A DNA stretch of 64,000 nucleotides from Aradus depressus (GCA_963662175.1 OY759224.1:24003489-24067488); one strand, 5' to 3'. Positions 49,901 through 60,058 are shown, numbered from the stretch's first letter. Translations and numbers: made by a program. The notes: a model not told the origin generated them from the sequence alone.

Positions 49901-52900
49901 ACGTACGCCCGCACACAGGCGATTTTTAAATTGCAGCAACAATTCCAACAATTGTTCTATTTTGACGGTGAGTAAATTGCTGCCATACGAAGCCTGTCCC
50001 CTCTCACTGGTGATTATTTAGTTGCAGTCTTGACAGTCTAGGGATAATATTAAAATAAATAAATCTCTCCTAGATACGCAATTATTTATTAATGCAGTAG
50101 AAAAACGACCTCCACTTTATAATACAAAATTAATAGAACATTTTAATAAAAATTTGAAAAATAAAGTTATGGATTGAAGTGTTTGTGCAGTTCATTGATA
50201 ATTGGAAGGAGCCTGAAACTGCAGTTATAATAAGTAATTTAAAAAATTGGTTGTATATAAGTGAATGTGTCTGAAGGAATTAAATATAGGTGAATGAGGT
50301 GAGAAAATCTTGAAGATGCCGTCCTTCGGATGGGACGTTAAGCTATGGTTCCGAGCATATACGGTGTTTGGTACGTTAAAAACCTCAACCTTAGGTGAAT
50401 AAAAATTTGGAGTAGACAAAATGTCGGCCTCATGTCCACCAGAGCGACAAAAATGCTCTCTGGTGGTAGGGGATATAAATTGTAGCTAAAGAAAATAACT
50501 AACTATACTAAAAATAAACAAAAAAACCGACATCCTTTATATGATGCTGCAACAACAAATGAAACTCTACAGAAGAGGGGGGAAAAAACGGAAAAATTTA
50601 ACTGTGAAAATATCGTATACTAGCAGTAATACCCGGCGTTGCCCGGGGAACTTTGACTTTTCTCCCAATATCTCCTATAAGGCTATTCAGTTCCTCGACA
50701 GTACATTCATGATGTTATAATTTTCAATTATTCATACGGAATAAGGCTTATAGTCCTTCAACTATAGTAACGCTAGCTTTGGAGCTAAAACTAATTTATT
50801 CAAAAAGATTTCTCATTAATCGTTGCAATGGTTTTCGAGTTACAAAGATTGCGTGAGTGGATGCTGGGATGGACCAGGGGTTGATTAAAAAATAGACCTT
50901 AACCTTCCGGTAGATAAAACTTATCTATTCAAAAAGATTCCTCATTAATCATTGCAGTGGTTTTTGAGTTACAACGATTGCGTGGGTGGATGCTGGGATG
51001 GACCAGATATTGAGGTACTAATACGCCTATAACCTTCCACAGACGATGACGAACAAATTTTAAAAAAAATTAATCAAATCCATCAAGCCGTTCGTGAGTT
51101 ATAGCGGTACAACGCACAGACATTTTCAGCTTTATATATATGATGGTTTTAAAGATAAATATAAAAAATAATAACAATATGAAACAATATCTTAAATAGT
51201 AAGAGGTAAAAATAAAAAATTACATTCATAATAAAGTACATAGAATGTATAATAAATAAATTAAAGAATATGAAATAATGTTTGTTATACAAACCATGTA
51301 ATTTATTATGAATACAATAAGTCTTTTGCTTAATATACGATGGTACCAAAATGACTTTCTTTTCTGCCTTCTTTTTCGCGCTAAACTCAGAGCACAAACA
51401 CATGCGACCTCTACAAAATCCGTGTTGAACAACCTCCGTCGGGCAACTTTGTAGTAACTCTTAGGCCTGGGGCACACTTGCAATTTTCAGTTGAGCAACT
51501 GTTTAGTCGCAGTTGCATGGTTTTGGGCACACTACTGCAACTAAAAAGTTTGGTTGCTATGTATGGGCACACATGGGGATGGAATTAGTAGTTGCGAGAT
51601 GGACTTCAGGAGAGTTGGCTGGTTTTTCTGTCCGAAAAATGTTATCTTCTTGAATAAAATGAAAATGTATTTCCGTGGAATATATTATAATGTAATACAT
51701 TATAATATTATTAATAAAAAATAATAATTAAAATGTTTTAAAAGTTTACTCATCTTCCATTTTGTGGTAGGAATATTTGCTAATGTTGTGAATCTAGAAC
51801 TAGACATGTAGAACCTGCAACTGTTTGATTGCAAGTGAGCTCACCACCACTCAATCCAATGGGTCACAAGGCGATTGCGCAACTAGATGCAACTAAAAAG
51901 TTTGAGCCAGACCACAAACTATTTATTTGCTGCAACTGGTTAATCAGTAGTAGTTGCATGTGTACGCAGGTTCATAGCACTTCATATGACACAGACATGC
52001 AATCAAACAGTTGCTCAACTGAAAATTGCAAGTGTGCCCCAGGCCTTAGCTGCATTACAAGCCCCCAGGGATATGTAACTCATTTGAAAAGGCCCGAATG
52101 TGTGAATCGTTAACCGATGTGTAATAACTAAATATACTTGGGAGGCCATAAGGACAATTAAGTGTTGTTTTATGAACCAACTTTTGTTATTAAAGTTCCA
52201 GATCAAGTCCTTCTTCCACCATATAAGTCATATTAAGTCCCACATAAAGACTACTTACATATTTTAGGTTGAGGATGTTGCTTCTCCCACAATTCTTGTT
52301 CACCCTCCACAAGTAATTCTTGCGCTTCACATTCATCCTTAATATCTTTATTTTTATCAAATCTTGCCCTCATCAATACCGCATGATAGCGAAAAACAAA
52401 TCTGTAAACAAACAATTTTATTTATTTTTCAGAGAAAAATGTTAAAAAATTACATATAACCCGACCAAGGCCAAAACTGTACAATGTACTCGTTAAAGAT
52501 CTATACCTGTATAAGAAATAAAGAATAATATACCATGACCTGTATTTGTTTATTATATTAATTTTATAAGGTAGACAAACAGAACATTATTCAAATGCAA
52601 ATAGAATATGATAGATATTCAAATAAATTTTTACCCAATTTTTTGTTGCATAAAACACAAATCATAAAATCAGAACGAATTTCCTTAAAGATACGAGGGT
52701 CGTTCAATAAGTTTTTAGAGATACAAAAACTAAGTATTTTGGGTAGTTTTTTTTTATTTTTCAACATAATCTCCTTTTAGCTCTATACACTTTTCTAAGC
52801 GTTTTTCCAACTTTTTTAACCCGTCCAAAAAGTAAGATGTCGGAAGGTCTTCAAAATAAGCATCTGTTCGGACGATGACCTCCTGAAAAAGTCACTGGGG

Positions 52901-55491
52901 GCCAAATCTGGCGAATACGGTGGATGTTGTAACCATTCTAACTTTAATTTCACGAATTTAGCCATTGAAACTGCACAGGTGTGAACCCATGCATTGTCTT
53001 GATGAAAGAGGACTTTTTTCTTTTTCAAATGAGGACGTTTAATTTTGATTTCTTCACTCAACCGGTGCAATAACGACGCATAATACTCTTCAGTTGTTGT
53101 TTTTCCTTTTTCCAATTAATCGATTTAAATAATTCCGCGTGCATCCCAAAAACCTGTGGCCGTAACCTTTCCAGCCGATTTCACCGTCTTCGGAGCTTTT
53201 TTAAATAAACAAAAGTTCTCTGCTTCAATCGACGAGAAAAATAAAACACATGATCGATATAGCTAAAAATTTAACAGCTATCTACTGAGTAACGATGCTT
53301 CCGAAAAACAAACGATTTTCAGTGACCCGCGTGCCATTCTCTTGGATTTTCTAAAGACTTATTGAATGACCCTTGTAGGTAACTCTCATAAATTTTGCCC
53401 CCTTCCTGAGCGAAAACCTAGATCCGCGCCTGTTTTGTCAACTATATTATTCTCCCATTTATATTTTCATTTCACAACACAGTAAATCAAATACGTTTTG
53501 GTAACTACCTCCATCATCAGTAAGTACCTCATAACAATTTGAAATATCTGTATGTAAATTTATAATAATGCTCCATTATTTTTTTTTATTTTTTCACGGG
53601 GACTTTATTTTATGAGTCGACATACTTCATAATCATTCTGTCTAAACATAACTTATTTTGTGTTTTTGCAATATAATTTAACAAATCAACATAAAATCTC
53701 AAGAAAGAAGAATCATTAAAATGGATGTTGTCCAAGAAAAAATAGATTAAAATAACGACAAAAGTGATAATAAATCTCTGGTGTTTGGGCAATTAGGCTT
53801 AAGTCAGAATAAGTCTTGAGATCCAAAGGATAAGTGCATTTAAATATTTTTACCATAAGTAACTGATTATTGATAAGAATGGAATAAAGTGCAGCAAAGT
53901 TTTAGAAATGTTAAATATTGCTTTTGGTGAGTCTGCTATGAGTAAACTAGAGTGGTATAAGAAAGCGAAAAAAGCTCGACAAGAGCGGTCGAATGTGAAG
54001 GTGTTTTTCAATTTTAACGGCATAGAGTTCTTGCCACAAGGTCAAACGATCAATAAGGAGTACTACCTACAAGTGCAACGCCGTTTGCGTGAAGCAATCC
54101 GAAAAAAAAAATGAAACAATTCATGCTTTTTGCACTATGATAATGCACCTGCTCACACTTCATTGCTTGTTCGTGAATGTTTTGCCCAAAACAACACTGT
54201 AATGATCCCCCAGCCTCCATATTGGCCAGACAAGGATCCGTGTGACTTTTTTCTGTTTCCAACAATAAAGAGAACCTTAAAGGGCCATCGTTTCACAAGC
54301 ATAGATGAGATTAAAAGCGCATCACTGAGAGAGCTAAATGCTATCCCAAAAATCGAGTTCCAGAAGTGTTTCGGGGTTGGAAGATGCGTTGGCATAAGTG
54401 TATAATATCTAATGGGGACTATTCTGAAGGGGATAACATTGATGTAGACGAATAAATAAAATTCTTTTCGAAAACCGAAAACTCCCGTTATTTTTATAAT
54501 AATAACACACCTCGTATTATTGGAAGATTATCAATAAAACAGTCAGTACTTATGACATGGTTTGGAGATGACACAGTATAGGTTAGAATGTACTTTTTGC
54601 TTTTATTGTTTTCAAAATCATTTCAAAGATCACAGCGGCATAATATATTTATGATTTTAGAATATAAAGCAAGACAAACACAACTTTACATACACACACA
54701 CACGTTAATACATCAAAAAATTGACAGTTCTTTTTATTATACGAAGATGAAAAATTAAAACTCAAGAATTCCGTTCAATTGTCTCAAAACATTTTTTTCA
54801 TTTATACATTGTGATCTTGCTCAAAATTGTTAAAATATTTTCACAAGGAAACTTCTTCCAATTAATATAATCCATGAAAGTAGAAAATTAAAATAAATTT
54901 AGGATTGAGTGAGGAGATTGTGAATTTACATAAATCTATCACAGCATCAATTCTCCCATTTATTTTGCTTTTTAAAAACTAGCAATTACAGACATTACGG
55001 GAAGTACTTCCATTATCTATATCTATAATTTATTTGTTCTTCATGTTAAAATGTTTTTTGTAAATCAAAATCTTCTTTTTACAAAACATATTTACTGAGT
55101 CGATCTCCATACTCATAACGTTTGTTGAATATAGAGGTCGACTCAATAAATATGTTCTTTAAAAAGATTTTGATTGACAAAAATAAGATAAATTATAGAT
55201 ATAGATGATGAGAGTACTTCCCAAAACGTTGTAATTATTAATTTTAAAAAAGCAAAAGATATATGATAAATAAATTTCATATGAAAATTTAAATAAAATG
55301 AGAATAAATATAACAAGACGAAACCTTCAAATGACCTAATACTATCCCACATAAGATTTTTCCATTATATGAATTCGAATTAATTACCTCTCATGATGCC
55401 ATGATTCGACACAACGCAAGGCTTTTTTATAGAGACTGCAGACTTTTCTTTTATGAGATAATGGCTGTGAAAATGGGATCCGAAGAGCCAT
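46869..55491 (-). CDS. NDUFB9: NADH:ubiquinone oxidoreductase subunit B9 (complex I B22)
   Basis: LYR-motif accessory subunit of the membrane arm of mitochondrial complex I. The coding join on the minus strand is 55491-55388, 52401-52259, 48633-48543, 46965-46869: 435 nt, 144 residues plus TGA, all GT-AG and in phase. Residues 1-34 begin MALRIPFSQPLSHKRKVC and contain SLYKKAL, the LYR-type helix with Y-K. Then come VLMRARFDKNKD, LWEKQHPQPKIFPKTIGGN, WVLDFWHPLEKAQYPDYFKK and a short charged end KPEPSNH. The MRARF, RQHPQP-like and YPDYF blocks match the family. The C terminus is shorter than in mammals (about 179 residues). The start is the first ATG of the exon. It is convergent with FATP. Confidence 0.95.
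47206..47345 (-). repeat. SINE 3' fragment
   Basis: AGTTATTGTGACTCATGCCC to CTACTCTAAACTTTTATT in reverse sense. It is truncated where the hammerhead-like element begins. Confidence 0.8.
47350..47560. ncRNA. Hairpin element with hammerhead-like motif, family 1
   Basis: Minus motif: CUGACGA at 47439-47433, GAAA at 47420-47417, then ACCGAUA. The partner arm is mostly deleted, leaving AGACAATATTTCAAAAATAA at 47484. It is an internally deleted sister of 22687-22903. Confidence 0.5.
47830..48080 (+). repeat. SINE, diverged, ACTAA tail
   Basis: GAGGGCACCGGTAGCTCAGA with B box GGTTCGAAACCCGGGC. The ending is AGTCGCAATAACTAACTAA. Confidence 0.85.
48105..48300 (+). ncRNA. Hammerhead-like motif, family 1, with local duplication
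   Basis: CUGACGA at 48123-48129 and again at 48201-48207, the latter followed by GAAA at 48220-48223 and ACCGAUA. Between them GGTATACTAGTATACGGTCT is tandemly repeated, a palindromic segment. Confidence 0.45.
48543..48633 (-). CDS. NDUFB9: NDUFB9 exon 3
   Basis: Encodes FPKTIGGNAYGRAGYSPDWV and LDFWHPLEKA. Acceptor TTTTCAG, donor GTAAGT. Confidence 0.95.
48740..49830. mobile_element. Foldback element with hammerhead-like arms, about 1.1 kb
   Basis: Arms 48740-48930 and 49640-49830 are inverted copies (AGATGAGGCTTGTGGTCGAT with ATCGACCACAAGCCTCATCT). Each arm has CUGAAGA (minus 48834-48828; plus 49745-49751), a stem II region ending GUGCC, GAAA, and in the right arm AGCUU before the triplet CUU. 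The spacer is AT-rich without ORF. It lies in NDUFB9 intron 3, immediately upstream of exon 3 on the minus strand. Confidence 0.7.
49835..50310. other. Intronic, unassigned
   Basis: No exon or repeat recognised. Confidence 0.3.
50313..50505 (+). repeat. SINE, head missing
   Basis: GATGCCGTCCTTCGGATGGG to AAAGAAAATAACTAACTA. Confidence 0.75.
50618..51145 (+). repeat. 'CCCGGCGTTGCCCGGG' interspersed element, copy 1
   Basis: It starts TACTAGCAGTAATACCCGGC with a GC-rich hairpin and ends TTCAGCTTTATATATATGAT after a GAACAAATTTT…CCATCAAGCCGTTCGTGAG stretch. It contains a 129-bp internal duplication (GCGTGAGTGGATGCTGGGAT at 50851 and 50980). This is a known style of arthropod repeat of uncertain class. 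Confidence 0.7.
51464..52045. mobile_element. PIF/Harbinger-like MITE, 582 bp
   Basis: Terminal inverted repeats GGCCTGGGGCACACTTGCAA … TTGCAAGTGTGCCCCAGGCC are flanked by TTA at 51461-51463 and 52046-52048. A TTA duplication and GG-starting ends suggest PIF/Harbinger. Subterminal copies of AGTTGC/GCAACT are numerous. It lies in NDUFB9 intron 2. Confidence 0.8.
52259..52401 (-). CDS. NDUFB9: NDUFB9 exon 2
   Basis: Acceptor TTTGTTTACAG. Encodes RFVFRYHAVLMRARFDKNKD through EQELWEKQHPQPKI. Donor GTAAGT. Confidence 0.95.
52694..53375 (-). mobile_element. mariner element, internally deleted, 682 bp
   Basis: Inverted termini CGAGGGTCGTTCAATAAG and CAAGGGTCATTCAATAAG are flanked by TA at 52692-52693 and 53376-53377. 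The minus frame encodes VLFHQDNAWVHTCAVSMAKF and PPYSPDLAPSDFF, the second and third catalytic-aspartate regions, with frame breaks. The N-terminal half is deleted. It lies in NDUFB9 intron 1. Confidence 0.92.
53390..53860. other. Intronic, possible hAT end
   Basis: GAAAACCTAGATCCGCGCCT near 53412 resembles hAT termini, but no partner end or duplication was found. The rest is AT-rich. Confidence 0.25.
53861..54514 (+). mobile_element. Second mariner family, deletion derivative
   Basis: The plus strand fuses the HTH start (MLNIAFGESAMSKLEWYKK) to NKEYYLQVQRRLREAIRKKK, then after a stop HYDNAPAHTSLLVRECFAQN and CDFFLFPTIKRTLKGHRF. The right terminus ACACACCTCG is followed by TA. The left terminus was not found. 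It is a different mariner lineage from 52694-53375. Confidence 0.88.
54520..54990. other. Intronic, AT-rich, nothing recognised
   Basis: No exon or repeat recognised apart from a short (CA)n near 54693. Confidence 0.3.
54993..55222. repeat. Foldback MITE, sister of 42.8 kb
   Basis: TGGGAAGTACTCC-like ends, arms 54998-55100 and 55130-55222 (ATCTATATCTATAATTTAT with ATAAATTATAGATATAGAT). The spacer includes GAGTCGAT and GTCGACTCAATAAATATG as in the other copy. Confidence 0.85.
55388..55491 (-). CDS. NDUFB9: NDUFB9 exon 1
   Basis: ATG at 55491-55489. Encodes MALRIPFSQPLSHKRKVCSL and YKKALRCVESWHHE plus two bases. Donor GTAATT. The LYR-like helix is SLYKKAL. Confidence 0.93.
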
Positions 55492-55499
55492 AGTCGAAC

Positions 55500-56060
55500 A
55501 CTTTTATTCTTCAATACAATCCAATTGTTATAAATATCACAATGATCGATACGTATGTTTGAAGTATCGATGTATTTCTTATTCAAAATTTATATTTTAA
55601 TTCGATTAACACATAAATAGTTCAGCTGACACATCTTTTTCTCTGATTTTTCTAAAAGAATCGTTTGATTTTGTGAAATGTATGAAAGTATACGTATAAT
55701 TACAATAAAAAAAAATAACGTTGAACGAAGTGGGGGGTTCTCAGAAATAATTGATGAATTTTTCTCTTTCGAACCAGAAAAATCGTTCACTTTTCCGGAT
55801 CAGTATACTCTTTTTTTCACTTTTTCTATTCTGAAACTAGTGGTTATAAAAACAATGTTAATTAAGTTGTTTAATGATAAGTAGAGCACACTATTAATCA
55901 CCTTATCAGAATAAGGAGTTAGGGTCAAAACAGGGTCGAGATTTTTTTTTTGTTTTATCAAATCATTCATTTTTAGATTTAATCATCAGCGGATATTTTC
56001 ATAGTTGTGAATTTATTCTAGATCACGTATTCAACTTAGAAAAATCTATATCAGGCATAC
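55500..56060. other. Upstream of NDUFB9, nothing recognised
   Basis: It must hold the NDUFB9 promoter or 5' UTR, but no clear core element is visible. The TATCGAT repeats near 55550 are not specific. Confidence 0.25.
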
Positions 56061-56064
56061 AATA

Positions 56065-56271
56065 AAAAAAGGTATACTTATCTTTTTGACCTTATGTACG
56101 CATATTAGCTCATGGCGCTTATAATGGTGTATACCTAGTTATTTGCGACATCCATAGCCCCGAATGGAAGTTCTATCTATAAACGAAAACTCACTCTCGG
56201 ACGGGATTTGAACCCAAAAACCAAGGTGGACCAAAGCCCTACCTCTAGCCCGCACGGCCAACATGGCTCCC
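56065..56271 (-). repeat. Second tRNA-derived SINE family, reverse copy
   Basis: In reverse sense GGGATTTGAACCC (B box, one change) and AGCCCGCACGGCCAACATGG (head). It matches 25123-25340, with the A tract at the left. Confidence 0.75.
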
Positions 56272-56279
56272 AAAAAAAG

Positions 56280-56578
56280 GTCCACTTTAAAATTATGTAA
56301 AATAATTTGTAAGAATTTTAGATTTATTCTGGATACATTATTTTGATCACATAATAGTACAATTTGTTATCGTTTAGATCCGGCTCTGGGAGCAATGGTG
56401 GACAAATCAATTATGCCATTACCATCTATAAGAAACAGTAAAGGGTGGCACTGGTTTTTGAGTTTTTATAAATCATTTTCTAGACGACGGCATTATAAAT
56501 TCTCATATATAATTTCCTTTGATAAGACTGATTATATAATTGGGCCATGTTCGGTTCTGTAGATGTCAACAAATAAGC
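56280..56578. other. Unassigned
   Basis: No gene or repeat recognised. Confidence 0.25.
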
Positions 56579-56579
56579 G

Positions 56580-56690
56580 AGGGAGCTGGTAGCGCAGTGG
56601 TATGTGTGCTTGTTTACTGACCTCAAGACCGTGGGTTCGAAACCCGGCCAATATAAATGCACTGGGACGTACTTCAATTCTACCTTTTTC
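56580..56690 (+). repeat. SINE-like tRNA head with a different body
   Basis: GAGGGAGCTGGTAGCGCAGT with B box GGGTTCGAAACCCGGCC matches the main SINE head. The sequence after it (ATATAAATGCACTGGGACGT) does not match the usual body. Confidence 0.5.
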
Positions 56691-56840
56691 CTGTCGTAAT
56701 ATGCCTGGTCACCTGCTTTCTGACAGTAAGTTTGACTTCTTTCATAAAATTAAATAATCTTTAATAATATATATATATAGTTTCCCAAGTTTTATTCTTT
56801 TCCCAATTTATTATTTGGTCTTAAAAACCTAGAAAATATA

Positions 56841-57062
56841 TATTTATTGTGACTCATGTTCTTGCTTTAACTACAAAGTCATATCGCCTACTACCAGAGC
56901 GCTCTTTCGTCGCTCTGGTGGACATGAGCCCGACTCTACTGTGGGAGTCCTAAAGGCCTACCCTAAATTTTTATTCACCTAGGAAGGGTTCCTTAACAAG
57001 TAGGTATCTGACTTTGTACAGACTCGGGACCATTGCTTAACGTCCCAGCCGAAGGACTGGCC
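56841..57062 (-). repeat. SINE, head missing
   Basis: TTATTGTGACTCATGTTCTT to AACGTCCCAGCCGAAGGACT in reverse sense. Confidence 0.8.
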
Positions 57063-58340
57063 CCCAATCACTATTACTTTTATTCAGAAAAAAAAAAAAA
57101 AAAAAAGTATTATACTAAATAATAAAACAAAATTAGTCAAGATTAATTTAATGATTAAATGTTATAGATAATTTAGTTTTGGGAGATCTTATGGAGAAGA
57201 TAAGTGTGGAAATAAGAATTAGTTTATTTTCTGAAATTTATTAAAACAACTATGTAGCTATATAACCTTATAATAACTTTTAATCATAAATAGCTTTGCG
57301 AAATAATAGAAAAAAATACAACTCATTTGAATTAAACAAATTGCAGCTTGAATCTGTCCACTTTGTGACAGTGATAATGATAACATACTCCATCTTCTCA
57401 CAACTTGTCCAATGTTAAACCAATACAGAAACAAATTTATCAATAAATATATTTCACATTATAACGCAATCTTCAATAAAATAATTAATTTGTTAACTAT
57501 TGATGACGATGAAGAAATCAATAATATATTTATTTTTGTAACTAATAGTTTAAAATTTATTATAACAGTTTCATTATGATTTGCCCTCTCGTTTACCTTA
57601 TACATTTCAATATAACACATTTCACAACAGTTGGTATTTTCCTTTTCTTTACTTCGGCCCATATTTATAATGTTGTATCTTCCAAAATTAATTTTTTGTT
57701 TAATTAAGTTTGTTATATTTTCTATTTTTAATTATGAGTTGTATTGATATATAAACCTATATATTTACATATAATGTATTACATTTATGTGTGATCTAGT
57801 AAGGTCAACCCTTGCTATGAGATTTGTATCTTTATAAGCAATAAAGTTTAATTTCATTTCATAAATAATTTTGACAAATTTTGTTTTATTAATTAGCAAA
57901 ATACATTTTTTTCAAGTGATTGGGACCCGTATTGTAATATTAACACCGACAAAATATTATAGTACTTCCCCCATTTCTTTATTATTGTTTTCTAAGAATC
58001 TAATTTTTAACCATCACTAATTTTGTTTTATATTTATGTTAAATAATAATAAAGATATTGGATATAGTTCATCTTTATTCTTATCTAAAAATGAAAATAA
58101 TTGGAGACATTTTATTTCATCCTCATTTCAAACTGATCTTGCTTCTACTTAAGCCCCGGATAATTTTTTTTTTGGTAGGTTCAGCAAAATACTGATCACA
58201 CTAGTTAGATTGAATTCTTGACAAAAATTAAAGATTTGTACACCTACGTCTGCTGTTACGATTAACAGGATGAGTTGGTTGGGGTGTGGTAATTAGTACG
58301 AGTCCTAATTATAGAATGGGAGCTACTATAGTAACATTTA
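57063..58340. other. AT-rich region, nothing recognised
   Basis: About 1.3 kb with no coding character, no repeat shared with the rest of the window and one A tract at 57088-57105. The open frames are short and of low complexity. Confidence 0.35.
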
Positions 58341-58349
58341 CACTAAAAA

Positions 58350-58830
58350 ATACTATAGGGGCCGTTCACAAACTACGTCACGCAATTTTGAGGTGTTTTT
58401 AACCCCCTCCGAGGGCGCCGGTAGCTCAGTGGTATGCGTGTTTGCCTTCTGAGCTCAAGATCGTGGGTTCGTAACCCGACTGAGGCCCTCAGTTTATTTT
58501 ATCTGGGAGGTAAAATAAACTTAAGCACGCCGTCCTTCGGATGGGATGTTAAGCGATGGTCCCGAGCATGTACGATGTCAGGTACTCGTTAAAGATCCCT
58601 ACCCTAGGTGAATAAAAATTTAGGGTAGGCAAAATTTATGATTCCCATTGTAGAGTCGGGCTCATGTCCACCATGAAAGAGCGCTCTGGTAGTAGGCGAT
58701 ATGACCTCGTAGTTAAAGCCCGGGCATGAGTCATAAAACCTAACCTAAACTCCCTCCCGCCCCCTCGTCACATTTAATTGAACACCCCTAAACTTGACGT
58801 CATTTTTTCATGACCCCCCCCCCCCCCTAA
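58350..58830. repeat. 'GGCCGTTCACAAACTACGTC' repeat, split by a SINE
   Basis: It begins GGGGCCGTTCACAAACTACG, is interrupted at AACCCCCTCC by the SINE, and continues CTCCCTCCCGCCCCCTCGTC to a C tract at 58814-58828. It resembles a common insect MITE end. The partner terminus was not found. Confidence 0.5.
58411..58747 (+). repeat. SINE, CCTAA tail
   Basis: Complete forward copy, GAGGGCGCCGGTAGCTCAGT to AAAACCTAACCTAA. The target is the C-rich repeat above, where the duplication is obscured. Confidence 0.9.
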
Positions 58831-59020
58831 TTTAAACTGAAATTTATTTTAAAAGAAAAGTACTAAATTGTATCAAAATAATAAAACTTCAATTTATCAT
58901 GGATACAGCATACCTATTATATTCATAAATTAAATAAAAGAACAGTGATTTAAGTATTTAACATTTCGATTTTCCAAGCGAGATAATCCATATCATGAAA
59001 AAATACTGAGGAATATTACG

Positions 59021-59130
59021 ATTCCTCCCAAATCGGTTTTAAATGTTCCTCTATAGTTATGATTGGTATTTCAGATTGATCACTGTCAGAAGGTTCAGGT
59101 ATTTCCCTATTACTATTGTTGGTTTTGGGT
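59021..59130 (-). pseudogene. Possible short coding remnant
   Basis: The minus strand reads PKTNNSNREIPEPSDSDQSE then IPIITIEEHLKPIWEES and a stop, with an upstream stop close by. The composition looks protein-like (acidic tail), but I do not recognise a family. It may belong to the same decayed element as 59566-59992. Confidence 0.3.
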
Positions 59131-59179
59131 ACAGGTTAATGAGAACTTAGAGTAGAGCAACAGATATATTTATTTGGTC

Positions 59180-59480
59180 AACACCCTTATTACAAAACCG
59201 CGTGGTAACGAACACAAAGTCAGTTGTTCAATAATAAGTCCCATACCGCGTGGGAACTACACAAGTCACTCACTTACTGTGCTTGGTAACAGACGACTCA
59301 CTTTATACCCGCGTGGTAATAACCAACTCACTTCCGCATGGTAACTAACGACTCACCTTATACCCGCGTGGTAATAAGGACGAATCCATACCGCACACCG
59401 CGTGCTGGCTCGACCCAGACTCTCAGTCCACCCCGCGTGGCGACCAACTCAACGAACTCAGTCCACCCCGCGTGGTGCCC
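59180..59480. repeat. Clustered CCGCGTGG motif repeats
   Basis: CCGCGTGG or a one-base variant appears about eight times within 300 bp, often as CCCGCGTGGTAAT, alternating with AACTCA/GACTCAC blocks. The spacing is irregular (about 25-55 bp). It could be part of a promoter-like or LTR-like region. Confidence 0.6.
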
Positions 59481-59565
59481 AACTGCTTACTGACTCAAGT
59501 AGTTCATCAACAACAAATCGATTCTTTTGGCGAGTTCTCGTATTCACCATCACTCAACTCGCGAC

Positions 59566-59992
59566 TTAACAACTATCTATCATGTCGTCATCGAACCACT
59601 CGGCTTCTTCTTGACCCTTCATGTTTTTTATGATGGCCAACATTTCTCGTTGACGTCTAGCTGCAACCCGAACCGGTCTAACTTTAACTACTGGTGCCTC
59701 CGTATTTCACTGTTTCGAGTGACGTTTTAAATATGTCAAAGACCCCAAGTACACGCCACACTTTTTGCAAGTCTTCCGCTTTATGTCTCCTTGCACAGAT
59801 GTGCATCCTATATCATAAGGAACTTCCTTGTGCTCCTTGAAAACTTCAGGGTACAACGTTTTTTGCAATGTCAAATTCAAGAAAAGTCGAGAAAATTCTC
59901 CGTTTTCTGAATTGACCGAAAGACTGTCGCCGTCAGGTTACCTTCTATCGGTATAAAAAATTACTGTTTTGTTGACGCACATCGAAATATAA
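59566..59992 (-). pseudogene. Decayed single zinc-finger ORF, unknown family
   Basis: One minus-strand frame reads ISMCVNKTVIFYTDRR, stop, PDGDSLSVNSENGEFSRLF, LQKTLYPEVFKEHKEVPYDI, KTCKKCGVYLGSLTYLKRHS, stop, APVVKVRPVRVAARRQREML, AEWFDDDMIDSC and a final stop. Both internal stops are single codons in an otherwise continuous frame of about 140 codons. The CxxC-x12-H pattern followed three residues later by the second stop suggests a C2HC or C2H2 finger whose last ligand was mutated. It is most likely a dead copy of a transposon-encoded or duplicated DNA-binding protein. Confidence 0.6.
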
Positions 59993-60058
59993 CGTATGTA
60001 GAATACGTATGTTGAATATATGTACAATATTTTATACATAAAATGTATTTTATTTAAA

